A stretch of 57,271 bases of DNA from Deltaproteobacteria bacterium. GTDB lineage: Bacteria > Desulfobacterota > Deferrisomatia > Deferrisomatales > BM512. Positions within the stretch are counted from its first letter, which is position 1. Each line of letters opens with the position of its first letter. Under the pieces are notes generated by a model. That model was given only the letters and a program-made list of their open reading frames with translations, was not told the origin of the DNA and did not search any database. The translations under genes and the position numbers were made by a program. Shown one piece after another: positions 1 through 8,405 of this stretch. The stretch spans positions 42,420-99,690 of the forward strand of contig PKTT01000030.1 of NCBI GenBank assembly GCA_002869015.1, in the 5' to 3' direction.

Positions 1-690
1 GACGCCCCCGCGCTCAAGGAGCTCGGCGCAAAGTTCCCGCTCACTATCGCCTCCAACCATCACCGGTAAGACCCTACCCTCTTTGGCTATGGTGCGGATA
101 AGCTCCACCCACTTGGTTTTGGGCCAGCCCTTAGTCGCCCACCTCGCGCCCGGCGCCAGCGCGACCGGCGTCTTTAATTCATTGAGCTCACCTCCAAGGA
201 GGGTTGATGCCAACTCTTCATCCTCGCGGGATGGGTACAGCCTGGGCAGGGTTATTCCTACTGGAACGCCAAGCGGGGCAAAGGCCGCCGCGTACCGTTC
301 AACGACATGGGTTTCCGCCAGCCTTCCGGGAGCCCTGAGGGCTACCGCGCAGCGCCTCCTCAATGAGCCCTTTTTGTAAACGCTCCATTTTACACCCCGG
401 ACCAGAAAGCGGAGCGCGCGGGTACGCAGATTGTCGTGAAGGTCTATTATGTAGTCATATTGACGTGTTCGGAGTTTTTTCGCCATCGCAAGGGGCGACT
501 CATCCGCTTCCCAGGTGAGCACCTCTCCCACTGCCGGGTTGCCCCTGAAAACCTCCTTAAAGGCGGGCTTAGTGAGGATATCCAGCCTCTCTCCGGGCCT
601 AGTCGAGGCGAAGGCCTCCACCGCCGAAGTGGAGAGGACTACATCGCCAAGGGAGGAGAGGCGAATCATCAAAACGCGGGGGTTAGCCAT
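1..690 (-). CDS. Glycosyltransferase family 9 (LPS heptosyltransferase-like), C-terminus cut by window edge
   Basis: The reading frame opens with ATG at 690-688 and runs off the left edge, so about 230 N-terminal residues are present. It begins MANPRVLMIRLSSLGDVVLS, the typical GT9 start that binds ADP-heptose in WaaC/WaaF/WaaQ-type enzymes. Later it has a YDYIIDLHDNLRTR stretch and an APGARWATKGWP motif that opens the C-terminal Rossmann lobe. GT9 enzymes add heptose to the LPS inner core at the cytoplasmic face of the inner membrane. The start overlaps the end of the preceding glycosyltransferase gene by 8 bp, so translation is probably coupled. Family assignment is firm. Which core position it modifies cannot be told. 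Confidence 0.85.
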   Translation of the reverse strand, partial: MANPRVLMIRLSSLGDVVLSTSAVEAFASTRPGERLDILTKPAFKEVFRGNPAVGEVLTWEADESPLAMAKKLRTRQYDYIIDLHDNLRTRALRFLVRGVKWSVYKKGSLRRRCAVALRAPGRLAETHVVERYAAAFAPLGVPVGITLPRLYPSREDEELASTLLGGELNELKTPVALAPGARWATKGWPKTKWVELIRTIAKEGRVLPVMVGGDSERELCAELLERGGV

Positions 691-1774
691 CGCCAAGCTC
701 TCTGTAAAGGGCGAGGTTTCCCTCCATCATCGCCTTGGCGCTAAACTTTTCAACTACCCGTTTACGGCCCTCCGCTGCATGTGAAACGGCGAGCTCCTCA
801 TTGCCGATTAGCTCCAGAACTGCGTCGGCGATGGCAGAGGGGTCTTTGGGCGGAACCAGAATTCCGGCGAGGCCATCCTCGCCAATAATCTCGGGTATTC
901 CCCCGGCGCGCGTTGCAACCACAGGCTTCGATGCCGCTAGGGCATCCATCACTATCGTTCCAAGCCCCTCCATGTGCGAGGACATAACGAAGATATCAAG
1001 GGCGTCCATAATCTCGTCGACGTCGGTGCGAAACCCCGTAAAGGCAAGGGACCCCTCAAGGCCAAGTCCTGCCGCGCGGGATTTAAGCTCCTCCTCAAGC
1101 TCGCCCGAGCCGACTATGACGAAGCGCGCCTCCGGGACATCGGAGAGTATCTTGGGCATGGCTTCAATAAAATAGCGCTGCCCCTTATGGTCGGTCAGCG
1201 CTGATATGTTGCCGACCAGCGGAGTCCTCGGCCCAACGCCCAGCTCGCTGCGAAAGGGGTCGCCGGAGCCGGGTTTTATCCGGTCCGGGTCCACCCCGCT
1301 GTTAACCAGCGATATCTTCTCTTCAGGAACACCGTAGGAGAGGAGGATCTCTTTAATTGCTTCGCTAATCGCGACGAAACGCCGCACCCTGCTGCCATAT
1401 TTTATGCGGTTCAGTGGCCCCTTTTTAGGCTCGAAATCAACTCTACGGGTAACTATGACGTTACTGAAACCTGATAGCATAGCCGCGATTACGCCAATGC
1501 CTTGAGCGTGGCTAGAGTGCAGGTGCAGGTGGGTGAAGTTGCCTCGCTTAATTGCCGCCGCAACTTTAACGGCGGAATATAGGTCCCACTCGCCGAGGAG
1601 CGGGAGTCCTTCGGCGGAGAGGTCCGCCATTTTGGAGCGCTTCAAAAGCTCCCCGCCACTCTGGGTTATCAGGTGCGACTACACCCCGGCGCGGGTCAAC
1701 TCAAGGTGCAGGTTGAAGACCTGCTGCTGGCCGCCGCGCCAGCCCTTGCCGGTATCGATATGAAGTATCTTCAC
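683..1774 (-). pseudogene. GT4 glycosyltransferase interrupted by an in-frame TAG codon
   Basis: The intact frame should start at GTG 1774-1772, which overlaps the TGA of the upstream heptosyltransferase by 4 bp (GTGA). The first residues read MKILHIDTGKGWRGGQQQV, a typical GT4 N-terminus. After AGV a TAG lies at 1679-1681, and the same frame continues SHLITQSGGELLKRSKMADL and on to the C-terminus. The rest is a complete GT-B enzyme with a DHKGQRYFIEAMPKI lobe and an EGLGTIVMDALAASKPVVAT nucleotide-sugar motif. A single C-to-T change (CAG Gln to TAG) explains it. Restart at the TTG near 1645 would remove about 43 residues, including the glycine-rich acceptor loop. The gene may be a recent pseudogene, a strain variant, or a consensus error. 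Normal function would be adding a sugar to the LPS core. Confidence 0.8.
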
Positions 1775-2793
1775 CTTACCCCCTCAAGCTCTTCAAGCGC
1801 GCTGAGCACCGCTTCAGGGGTTATGAGCCCCATGCAGTCGAAGTGCCCCTCGGGGCATTTGTCCCCCCCGTGGAGACCGCAGGGGCGGCAAGGCAGGTCA
1901 TGCTCAACCAATCTGGAATTCTCATGAAATGGGTAAAAGCCAAGCTCTCTTACGGTCGCCCCGAAAATGGCGACGGTGGGGATCCGGCGCGCTGCGGCTA
2001 CGTGGAGGGGCGAGGAGTCGTTGGTGACGAAGAGGGAGAATGAATCGAGCCAGGCAGGGAGCGCCTTCAGGGGTGTTTTTCCCGCCGCATTTAGAACACC
2101 CTCACCGATTAGCTCCTCGACAGCGCATGCAGTTTCAACGTCGTCAGGGCCTCCTATTATGACGATTCGGTAGCCTCTGCCCTTAAGCTTCTTAGCAACC
2201 TCGGCGAAACCCTCTGCGCGCCACCTTTTTGTGGCCCATACGGAACCGGGAGCGAGGCCAAGTATCTTCTCGCCGGGCGCAAAGCCTGCCTCTTTTAAGA
2301 GGGAGTCCACCAGCTCCCGCTCCTCCCAAGTGTAGCCGGCGTAAAGTTCCCTGTCCGACTCCTCAACCTTGACCCCCAGCGGGGTCAAGAGCGCCAGGAT
2401 GCGGTCTACCTCATGGAGCTCCATGGGACGCGATACCCGGCGGTTATATGCTAGGGGAAAACCAGCTTCGCGGTATCCCACCCGCACTTTTATTCCTGAG
2501 AGCATCGCTATGATTGAGGTGCGGTGGCTCCTGTGGGGAGAGAGGAGCAGATCGTAGCGGCCCTTCCTGACTCGGGATATTATGGAGGTCATTGCCTCCC
2601 CGCCCTTCTTGTCGAAGGTGATTATCTCATCTAGATGCGGGTTCTCCTCTACGAGCGGTTTAGCCGCCGGGGTTGTTAGGAGGGTGAGATGGGCTTGGGG
2701 ATAGAGGCGCTTTACCGCGCGAAAGAGGGGCGTGGTTAGCACCACGTCGCCCAGAAAAGCCGTCTGAAATATTAGGATGCGGTTGAAATTCAT
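1771..2793 (-). CDS. waaF: LPS heptosyltransferase, GT9 (WaaF-like)
   Basis: This 340-residue GT9 enzyme would transfer heptose from ADP-heptose to the LPS inner core. Seen: an N-terminal RILIFQTAFLGDVVLTTPLF motif, an APGSVWATKRW motif near mid-protein that starts the donor-binding domain, VTNDSSPLHVAAA (the family's conserved D-S-P-H segment) and a Cys-rich C-terminal stretch (CRPCGLHGGDKCPEGHFDC) usual in heptosyltransferase II relatives. I place the start at MNFNRIL (2793). A longer frame starting 51 bp upstream would bury the TATAAT box. The gene overlaps the next one by 4 bp. WaaF rather than WaaC or WaaQ is inferred from overall resemblance. Confidence 0.8.
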   Translation of the reverse strand: MNFNRILIFQTAFLGDVVLTTPLFRAVKRLYPQAHLTLLTTPAAKPLVEENPHLDEIITFDKKGGEAMTSIISRVRKGRYDLLLSPHRSHRTSIIAMLSGIKVRVGYREAGFPLAYNRRVSRPMELHEVDRILALLTPLGVKVEESDRELYAGYTWEERELVDSLLKEAGFAPGEKILGLAPGSVWATKRWRAEGFAEVAKKLKGRGYRIVIIGGPDDVETACAVEELIGEGVLNAAGKTPLKALPAWLDSFSLFVTNDSSPLHVAAARRIPTVAIFGATVRELGFYPFHENSRLVEHDLPCRPCGLHGGDKCPEGHFDCMGLITPEAVLSALEELEGVR

Positions 2794-2802
2794 CTCTTCC
2801 CG

Positions 2803-2825
2803 ATTATACACCAGCTTCACGGTGC
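2803..2825 (-). promoter_or_regulatory. Possible promoter of the waaF-like operon
   Basis: A perfect TATAAT hexamer occupies 2808-2803 on the minus strand, 9 nt before the ATG at 2793. The -35 side is weak (TTTTGG with a 16-bp spacer). Initiation about 7 nt downstream of the hexamer would leave a leader of only 2-3 nt, so the mRNA would be almost leaderless. Confidence 0.35.
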
Positions 2826-2868
2826 CAAAACAATTTGCTTTCATTAGCCCTTGGATTCAATAGAATGA

Positions 2869-3717
2869 ATGAAGCGACTTATAAATGCAACAAAACCGGA
2901 GCCACCTTCTAACCCATTGATGAGCATGAAGATTCCATTTTTAAATTCCCTTAGAAAGCCTGCCCCCGAAAGGTGCATTGACGGAGGCGCTGTAAAGCTC
3001 TACTGGTTCTCCGGGCTTAAAAACCTGGGAGATGTAATCTCCCCCCTCATAGTCTCCCACTTCACCGGCAGGGAGGTAGTAAGGGCCGGGAAAAGGCAAT
3101 CGCCAAAGATGCTGGCGGTGGGCTCGGTCCTCAATCAGGCTAGAGCGGGTGACGTTGTATGGGGAACCGGCTTTATAGGCGAGGCGGCGACGCTCCGCTC
3201 AAAGAACATCCTAGTTTCAGCAGTTCGCGGGCCGCTTACGAGGGCCAGGCTCATATTGGAGGGCGTTGAGTGCCCTGAATGCTATGGCGACCCGGCGATC
3301 CTCCTCCCGTTAATCTATCCACCCTTCAAAAACCCTGAAAAAAAATACCGCGTCGGGTTCATCCCCCACTACAGAGACCATGAGGCTTCGCTACCAACTG
3401 ACCCTGCTTTCAAGGTCATCGACATACTCTCTACGCCGGAGGAATTTATCGAGGCGCTCTTCTCCTGCGAGAGGGTTGTCTCCTCCTCTCTTCACGGAGT
3501 CATAATAGCCGAGAGCTATGGGATACCGGCTGATTGGATGACCCTCTCGGATAAGGTAGTAGGCGGCAAATTCAAGTTTCATGACTACTATCTTTCGACT
3601 GGGAGGGACGCGCCCGAGCCCTTGGCGTGGGGGAACCTCTTGGAGGAGAGGGCGTGGAGAGAGCCCGCTTTCAGGCGGGAGGAGCTTATCAAAGCGCTCC
3701 CGATCAAGCCCGGCTAG
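2869..3717 (+). CDS. Polysaccharide pyruvyl transferase family protein
   Basis: This 282-residue protein resembles the polysaccharide pyruvyl transferase family (PF04230), which adds pyruvate ketals or related groups to surface glycans. Seen: KLYWFSGLKNLGDVISPLIV near residue 43, the family's N-terminal Asn-x-GD motif; SAVRGPLTRARL near residue 116 (the R-G-P-x-S/T motif); YGDPAILLP near 139; and CERVVSSSLHGVIIAESYGIP near 200 (the S-x-H-G motif). It is transcribed opposite to the LPS genes around it and ends 1 bp from the end of the converging GT2 gene. The shared 75-bp upstream region with the waaF-like gene suggests a divergent promoter. The modified glycan is unknown. Confidence 0.75.
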   Translation: MKRLINATKPEPPSNPLMSMKIPFLNSLRKPAPERCIDGGAVKLYWFSGLKNLGDVISPLIVSHFTGREVVRAGKRQSPKMLAVGSVLNQARAGDVVWGTGFIGEAATLRSKNILVSAVRGPLTRARLILEGVECPECYGDPAILLPLIYPPFKNPEKKYRVGFIPHYRDHEASLPTDPAFKVIDILSTPEEFIEALFSCERVVSSSLHGVIIAESYGIPADWMTLSDKVVGGKFKFHDYYLSTGRDAPEPLAWGNLLEERAWREPAFRREELIKALPIKPG

Positions 3718-3718
3718 A

Positions 3719-4558
3719 TTATTTAAGGATTTTTACGGTGTACCGGTCAGGGTCAAAGGTGTTCTCTATACCGTTTTCGGCGCGGACATCTCCAGCCTTT
3801 ATCTCCTTGCGCCTTGCCCGGTAATACTCCTTGTTGGTCCGCGTCGCCGCCTTGCTCTCATGCCAGAGGTGTATTGGCACCTCTCGGCGGGTGACGTTCC
3901 TGCCCCTCACCCCGGCGTAGTGCAGCCTCCACCCCAGGTCGTCGTCTTCGTTGCCCCACCCCTTGTATTTCTCGTCAAACCCGTTAACCAGTAGAAGGTC
4001 ATCGCGCCAGATGGCAAAAACCCCTGAACGAAGCTTCGGCCCAATCGGCCTCAGCCCAAGGCGCTTTAAGAGGGTATAGAGCCGGTCTTTGCGACAAAGC
4101 TTGGCAACCTCAGCCAGCTTCTCCTCCGAAAGCAACGCTGAATAATCGCACCTATCCACCATCTCGCTGGTTACGCGCTCACTCTCTTCTTGAGTCAGGC
4201 GCAGAGGATGAGAGACCAGGAACTCACCCTTGCGGCAATTTTCCGCGAAGGTTTTGACGTAATTTCTTGTGAAGATTAGGTCCTGATCGGCGAAGACGAG
4301 AAAATCTCCGCGCGCTTCCCTCACCCCGTTATTCCTTGCGCGGGCGGCCCTAAAACCCAGGTCCTCCTGCCATACGAATTTTACCGAAAATGGCAACTTC
4401 GACAGGAGGCCCTCCAGCGCAGCCGGAATATCAACAGATGAGCCGTCATCCGCGATGACCACCTCATCGACAACCAGTGACTGCGCGGCAAAGGAAGAGA
4501 GCGTCTTTGAGAGAAGGTCGGGGCGGTTATAGGAGGGTATTATCGCTGTAATACTCAT
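3719..4558 (-). CDS. Family 2 glycosyltransferase with GT7C-like C-terminal region
   Basis: A 279-residue GT-A enzyme. MSITAIIPSYNRPDLLSKTL opens the nucleotide-binding domain, ADDGSS and ADQDLIF (DxD-type) bind the UDP-sugar and metal, and NGFDEKYKGWGNEDDDLGWR near residue 200 is the acceptor and catalytic-base region seen in galactosyltransferase-type (GT7C) domains. It lies 16 bp after the WaaE-like gene and is probably co-transcribed. I chose the ATG at 4558; an in-frame ATG at 4570 is an equally possible start. Its role is most likely extension of the LPS core or a surface glycan. No membrane segment is evident. Confidence 0.75.
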   Translation of the reverse strand: MSITAIIPSYNRPDLLSKTLSSFAAQSLVVDEVVIADDGSSVDIPAALEGLLSKLPFSVKFVWQEDLGFRAARARNNGVREARGDFLVFADQDLIFTRNYVKTFAENCRKGEFLVSHPLRLTQEESERVTSEMVDRCDYSALLSEEKLAEVAKLCRKDRLYTLLKRLGLRPIGPKLRSGVFAIWRDDLLLVNGFDEKYKGWGNEDDDLGWRLHYAGVRGRNVTRREVPIHLWHESKAATRTNKEYYRARRKEIKAGDVRAENGIENTFDPDRYTVKILK

Positions 4559-4574
4559 TAATTCGCCCATACCG

Positions 4575-5342
4575 CTAACGCTGCCTCTCCCGGGCCGCCT
4601 TATTTCGCTTTGCCTCCAGCGCCATCGCATACTTCATATACGCGCCAAATGCTGAAATAACAGAGACATTGAGCCCGTCCAGCCCCTGCATTATTCCACC
4701 CCGCAGGATGTACTGCTTAAAGAATCTGCTTATGCCGTGGAGGAGCGGAGAGAGCGGGGATATTCTTCCTCCGCGAGCGAGGAGCTGCTTTGCGCCGCGC
4801 GCGGCGAATTTGTCCACCCTCTTTACGATATCGCTGTAATCGGCATAGGAATAATGGAGCAGGTCGCATGGCAGCTTCTTTATACGCCCGCCCTTTACGG
4901 AGGCGTGCCCGATGCTCTCCTCATAGGCGCAAAGACGCCGGTCGTAGAGGCGCGTGACCCAATCGGGGTACCAGAGCTTTATCCAACGGTCGCCTATAAA
5001 GGTCTTCCTCCGAACCGCATAGGCGTCGGCGTCGGGGTGCTCAAGGTCAAGCTCCAGAAGAGTTTTTACTGCGGAATCCTCAAGCCTTTCGTCGGCGTCG
5101 ATGGAAAAAATCCAGTCGTTTTTGGCGTACTTGACCCCATAATTTTTCTGCGGCCCATCACCAAGATATGGCTGCACGAATACACGCGCCCCCGCAGCCT
5201 CGGCCAGCTCCACAGTGCGGTCCGTGGAGGCTGAGTCCACCACTATAACCTCATCACAAAAACGAGCGGCGGAGGCAACGACAGCTTCAATATTGGCCTC
5301 CTCGTTCAAGGTTATGATGGTCGCGGTGACTGGCTTTGTCAT
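4575..5342 (-). CDS. Family 2 glycosyltransferase, WaaE/KdtX-like
   Basis: A 255-residue enzyme starting TATIITLNEEANIEAVVAS, with VVDSASTDRTVELAEAAGA and FSIDADERLED (the DxD donor site) and a WYPDWVTRLYDRR motif. This pattern is characteristic of the WaaE/KdtX branch of GT2, which adds a beta-glucose to the first heptose of the LPS core. The C-terminus (SRFFKQYILRGGIMQGLDG) is amphipathic and probably sits at the inner membrane, as in relatives. The ATG directly follows the TAA of the Trm112-like gene, so the pair is probably translationally coupled. Confidence 0.8.
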   Translation of the reverse strand: MTKPVTATIITLNEEANIEAVVASAARFCDEVIVVDSASTDRTVELAEAAGARVFVQPYLGDGPQKNYGVKYAKNDWIFSIDADERLEDSAVKTLLELDLEHPDADAYAVRRKTFIGDRWIKLWYPDWVTRLYDRRLCAYEESIGHASVKGGRIKKLPCDLLHYSYADYSDIVKRVDKFAARGAKQLLARGGRISPLSPLLHGISRFFKQYILRGGIMQGLDGLNVSVISAFGAYMKYAMALEAKRNKAARERQR

Positions 5343-5525
5343 TTACTCTCCACCATCTAGCGGGAGCGCCTTGTCTATTATGAGAACCGGTATATCACCC
5401 TCGACCGGGTAGCGAAGCTCACAGCTTAAGCAATCAAGCGACGGGACCTCTTCTTTATAGATAAGTTCGCCCTTGCACTTCGGGCAAACTATAAGCTCAA
5501 GGACTTCAGCTTTAAGCGCCATCAC
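5343..5525 (-). CDS. Trm112-like (YcaR family) zinc-ribbon protein
   Basis: A 60-residue protein with the Trm112/UPF0434 signature: VLELIVCPKCKGELIYKEE, then LDCLSCELRYPVEGDIPVLI. The two CxxC-type pairs form a small zinc ribbon. Bacterial homologues are often found beside LPS or lipid A genes, as this one is, and their biochemical role is not well defined. The start ATG overlaps the stop of gmhB by 4 bp (ATGA) and the stop abuts the next start, so it sits tightly inside an operon. Confidence 0.85.
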   Translation of the reverse strand: MMALKAEVLELIVCPKCKGELIYKEEVPSLDCLSCELRYPVEGDIPVLIIDKALPLDGGE

Positions 5526-6082
5526 TGCTCCTTTGCCCCGCCAAGAAGGGCTTCAGTGAATTTGCCGATATCATCGAAGACACCATCTGGAATGACCCCC
5601 TTCTTCTTCATCGTGCTCTCGAAGGATTTGCCATAGCCCGTTCTAACCAGCGCGGTGTGGGTGCCCGCGCTTCTCCCCGCCTCGATATCGGAGAGCTTGT
5701 CGCCCACCATCCAGGACGCGGAGAGGTCAACATTAAGCTCACGGGCCGCAGCCAGGATCATTCCGGGAGAGGGTTTTCGGCAACCGCACCCGCCCGAGAA
5801 GTCAGGGTGGTGGGGGCACCAGAGAAACATCTCAACCTTTGCTCCGGCGGCATTAAGCTCTTTTGCCAAGGCGACGTTTATCCGCTCCACTGCGCCGTCG
5901 TCGAAGAGGCCGCGCGCAACCCCCGACTGGTTGGAGACAACTATCAATAGGTACCCCGCCTCCCCCAGCCTGGAGAGCGCCTCTGCGGAGCCTTCAATAA
6001 GCTTCATATTTTTTACTTTAGAGAGAAACTCGACCTCTTCGACAATTGTGCCGTCCCGGTCGAGAAATACCGCTTTCTTCAT
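5522..6082 (-). CDS. gmhB: D-glycero-D-manno-heptose 1,7-bisphosphate 7-phosphatase
   Basis: A 186-residue HAD-family phosphatase. KAVFLDRDGTIVEE carries the DxD catalytic pair at its start, VVSNQSGVARG is motif II, CRKPSPGM supplies the Lys of motif III, and WMVGDKLSDIEAG is motif IV. The CPHHPDFSGGCGCRKP segment supplies the Cys and His residues of the structural zinc site that separates GmhB from HisB-N relatives. It removes the 7-phosphate during ADP-heptose synthesis, which fits the heptosyltransferases nearby. Length is normal. Confidence 0.92.
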   Translation of the reverse strand: MKKAVFLDRDGTIVEEVEFLSKVKNMKLIEGSAEALSRLGEAGYLLIVVSNQSGVARGLFDDGAVERINVALAKELNAAGAKVEMFLWCPHHPDFSGGCGCRKPSPGMILAAARELNVDLSASWMVGDKLSDIEAGRSAGTHTALVRTGYGKSFESTMKKKGVIPDGVFDDIGKFTEALLGGAKEQ

Positions 6083-6099
6083 ATGTGAACCCTCACTCC

Positions 6100-7236
6100 C
6101 TACACCTTGCGGTAGGGGTCGAATAACCTGCTGTGTTCCTCAATACACTCCCTGTCCGTCATCGAGGCGATCATATCGCAAACCGTGCGCTCAAGCCCCC
6201 AACGCTCTACGCTAGCCGACAAACTTCTTGGCAAAAGTCCCGGATTTTCTATGCACGCTGAAAATAGCGCGGTCAGTATGGACTCAGCTTTAAAGCGCAT
6301 CGTCTCTACCTTTGGGTGGCGGTACAGCGAATTATATAGAAACTCCTTTAACTCCCGGTTCTTCTCCTCCATCTTCGAAGAGCGCTTTACCAGCCTTCCG
6401 GCACCTCCCACCTCCTCCGGTGAGATAATACCGGCAGCCGATATCGCCGAGGTGGTTTCATCCACCAAATCGGCCATCATCACGCCGATGAGATATGAGA
6501 TTGTCTGGCTCACCTTGGCTGGACCGTCTATTGACGGCATAGCCCTCTCAACGGCTTCAGTGACCTCTCGCCAAAGGGGAACCTCCAGAAGCTCCTCGCC
6601 GGTTATGTAGCCCGCCTCCAACCCGTCATCTATATCGTGGTTGTTATAGGCTATCTCATCCGCGAAGTCGATGATTTGCGCCTCTAAAAGGGGCTGGCGC
6701 TCTGGGTCGTAGCCCTCCGCCGCGATTATATCAGGTGAATCCCAGCTGGAGGAGTGCTTAACAATCCCCTCACGCACCTCCCACGTAAGATTTAAACCAT
6801 CGAAGTCGGGGTGGCGCTTTTCAAGGAGCGTAACTACCCGGTGGCCCTGAAGGTTATGCTCAAAGCCACCGTAATCTTTCATAAGGGAGTCCAGAACATC
6901 CTCACCGGTGTGGCCGAAGGGGGTATGCCCAAGGTCATGCGCAAGCGCCAGAGCCTCCGAGAGCTCCTCGTTAAGGCCAAGCCTGCGCGCTAAACCCCGC
7001 GCGATCTGGGCGACCTCAAGGCTATGGGTTAGGCGGGTTCTGTAGTAATCGCCCTCATGGTTTACGAAGACCTGCGTCTTGTACTCAAGGCGCCTGAATG
7101 CCGCGCAGTGAATGACCCTGTCCCTGTCACGCTCAAAAGCCGGACGGTTGTCCTTTAAAGCCTCTTTGTGCTCGCGCCCGCGGCTCAATACGCTCTTTGC
7201 GGCGTAGGGGGCGAGGTCCGTTCTTTCGCCTCTCAT
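6100..7236 (-). CDS. dgt: Deoxyguanosinetriphosphate triphosphohydrolase-like protein
   Basis: A 378-residue HD-domain protein. FRRLEYKTQVFVNHEGDYYRTRLTHS is the dNTPase N-terminal signature. LTHSLEVAQIARGLARRL gives the first metal-binding His and LAHDLGHTPFGHTGE the HD pair, with a further Asp in EIAYNNHDIDDG. Enzymes of this group hydrolyse dNTPs to deoxynucleoside and triphosphate. The length matches the type-2 dGTPase-like family. It heads the gmhB operon with an 18-bp gap, and this looks like simple co-transcription rather than shared function. Confidence 0.88.
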   Translation of the reverse strand: MRGERTDLAPYAAKSVLSRGREHKEALKDNRPAFERDRDRVIHCAAFRRLEYKTQVFVNHEGDYYRTRLTHSLEVAQIARGLARRLGLNEELSEALALAHDLGHTPFGHTGEDVLDSLMKDYGGFEHNLQGHRVVTLLEKRHPDFDGLNLTWEVREGIVKHSSSWDSPDIIAAEGYDPERQPLLEAQIIDFADEIAYNNHDIDDGLEAGYITGEELLEVPLWREVTEAVERAMPSIDGPAKVSQTISYLIGVMMADLVDETTSAISAAGIISPEEVGGAGRLVKRSSKMEEKNRELKEFLYNSLYRHPKVETMRFKAESILTALFSACIENPGLLPRSLSASVERWGLERTVCDMIASMTDRECIEEHSRLFDPYRKV

Positions 7237-7293
7237 CGCTGATGATTTTCTCTCGTTTAGGAAGTTAATTATATGGAGGATTAAAGCTAACAG

Positions 7294-7337
7294 ATACCCC
7301 CCTAACGGGCAACACGAATGGGCCGCAAGGGGGGTAT
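7294..7337 (-). terminator. 9-bp G/C inverted repeat between the small membrane protein gene and dgt
   Basis: ATACCCCCC at 7294-7302 pairs perfectly with GGGGGGTAT at 7329-7337 around a 26-nt loop. It lies downstream of the 7390-7743 gene and 58 bp upstream of dgt. No clear U-tract follows on the minus strand, so it may act as a transcript end or a leader structure rather than a classic terminator. Confidence 0.35.
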
Positions 7338-7389
7338 TGAATTTTTACAATAGATAATTAAAGGCAGGGTCTGGATAAAGTAGCCTTTG

Positions 7390-7743
7390 CTATACAATTA
7401 GCCAGAGCGCTGTACCCATCCCCGTGGCGCCGAGAAGAAAAGAGCCGAAGAAGAGGAGCGGCGCGAGAACTGTCCCGACGGAGGAGTATATGGCCGTATC
7501 ACTGCTAGCCCTCATCTTCAAGGCCGCCTTTGTACGTGCCCTGTCGCGTTCACGCTTTGTAGATGAAGTTACCAGCATCAAAAGCATCAGCGCATAAACG
7601 CCCATCGCCGCCCCCAGGAGTCCGCTGTTATCCAGAATAAGAGCCGGCAGATCGCTCCCCGCCCAGCGGTGCAAAGTCCAAAGGAACCCTATGAAGAAGC
7701 CAACTCCGGCGAGTGAAATCTTAAAGAACTTTGAAAACATCAT
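7390..7743 (-). CDS. Small hydrophobic membrane protein of unknown function
   Basis: A 117-residue protein I do not recognise. Hydrophobic segments lie at about residues 7-26 (ISLAGVGFFIGFLWTLHRWA), 42-60 (LLGAAMGVYALMLLMLVTSS) and 86-115 (a long hydrophobic stretch with Gly breaks, perhaps two helices). A basic loop (TKRERDRARTKAALKMR) lies between the second and third and is probably cytoplasmic. It is single-copy here, 43 bp downstream of lexA on the same strand, so it could be read from the lexA promoter and be damage-inducible. That is inference only. Confidence 0.6.
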   Translation of the reverse strand: MMFSKFFKISLAGVGFFIGFLWTLHRWAGSDLPALILDNSGLLGAAMGVYALMLLMLVTSSTKRERDRARTKAALKMRASSDTAIYSSVGTVLAPLLFFGSFLLGATGMGTALWLIV

Positions 7744-7786
7744 TAACCTCCGTAGCTCATAAGCTCATATTCACTGACAAGGTTGT

Positions 7787-8398
7787 TTAGCAATGGCGGA
7801 TGACTCCGACCACAATGCCCTCGATTCTGAAATCGTTATCTGAAGTAACGTTTATGGTAGGTACAAGGGGGTTGGCGCTTCTAAGTTCAATGCCGCCCTT
7901 TACACGGTGAAAATGTTTTACTGTTGCCTCACCATCAACCATAGCCACTACTGTTTGACCGTTATTTGCATGGGATGATTTGGTTACCACGACCATATCT
8001 CCATCCAAAATTCCATCGCCCACCATTGAGTCTCCCTGCACTCGCAAGACGAAGTTCTCCCCTCGCCCGACCATCGTATGCGGAACCTCAAGGGTGTCTG
8101 GGGACTCTACGGCTTCGATAGGCCTACCCGCAGCTACGAAGCCGAGCATGGGAAGCTCATATCCACCGCCTGCGGGGGCGGCTCCAATGGTTTTCAAGGC
8201 ACGCTTTGCGTTCCAGCTGCGCTCAAGCCACCCTGCCCTCTCAAGGCGCACTAAGTAGTTCTGGATAGTGCCCAAGGAGGAATACCCGAAGTGGTCGGCT
8301 ATCTCTCGCTGCGAGGGTGCATAACCCACGCTCTCCGTAAACTCGCGGATATAGTCGAGCATCGCCTTTTGCTTTGGTGTAATCGCGCCCTTTTCCAT
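7787..8398 (-). CDS. lexA: SOS-response transcriptional repressor LexA
   Basis: 203 residues, the normal length. The N-terminal winged helix (about 1-70) includes GYAPSQREIADHFGYSSLGT, the DNA-recognition region. The self-cleavage site is Ala90-Gly91 in LGFVAAGRP. The catalytic dyad is Ser124 (QGDSMVGDGI) and Lys161 (GEATVKHF). All autoproteolysis residues are present, so the repressor should respond to RecA filaments. The ATG at 8398 lies about 7 nt from the -10 box, so the transcript may be leaderless. The tandem repeat in the promoter spacer is the probable autoregulatory operator. Confidence 0.95.
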   Translation of the reverse strand: MEKGAITPKQKAMLDYIREFTESVGYAPSQREIADHFGYSSLGTIQNYLVRLERAGWLERSWNAKRALKTIGAAPAGGGYELPMLGFVAAGRPIEAVESPDTLEVPHTMVGRGENFVLRVQGDSMVGDGILDGDMVVVTKSSHANNGQTVVAMVDGEATVKHFHRVKGGIELRSANPLVPTINVTSDNDFRIEGIVVGVIRHC

Positions 8399-8405
8399 GC
8401 CTTCG

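Noticed and set aside
735-1175. A 146-codon plus-strand ORF
   Set aside because: It lies antisense to the GT4 gene and has Ser/Pro-rich shadow composition typical of reverse-frame reading in G/C-rich genes.
683-1774. Pyrrolysine insertion at the TAG of the GT4 gene
   Set aside because: Pyrrolysine is used in methylamine methyltransferases. Other genes here end in TAG, so an isolated mutation or base-call error is more likely.
2803-2830. TTGGCAC sequence upstream of the waaF-like gene as a sigma-54 promoter
   Set aside because: The GG to GC distance is 9 rather than 10 bp, and TATAAT is present, so sigma-70 is favoured.
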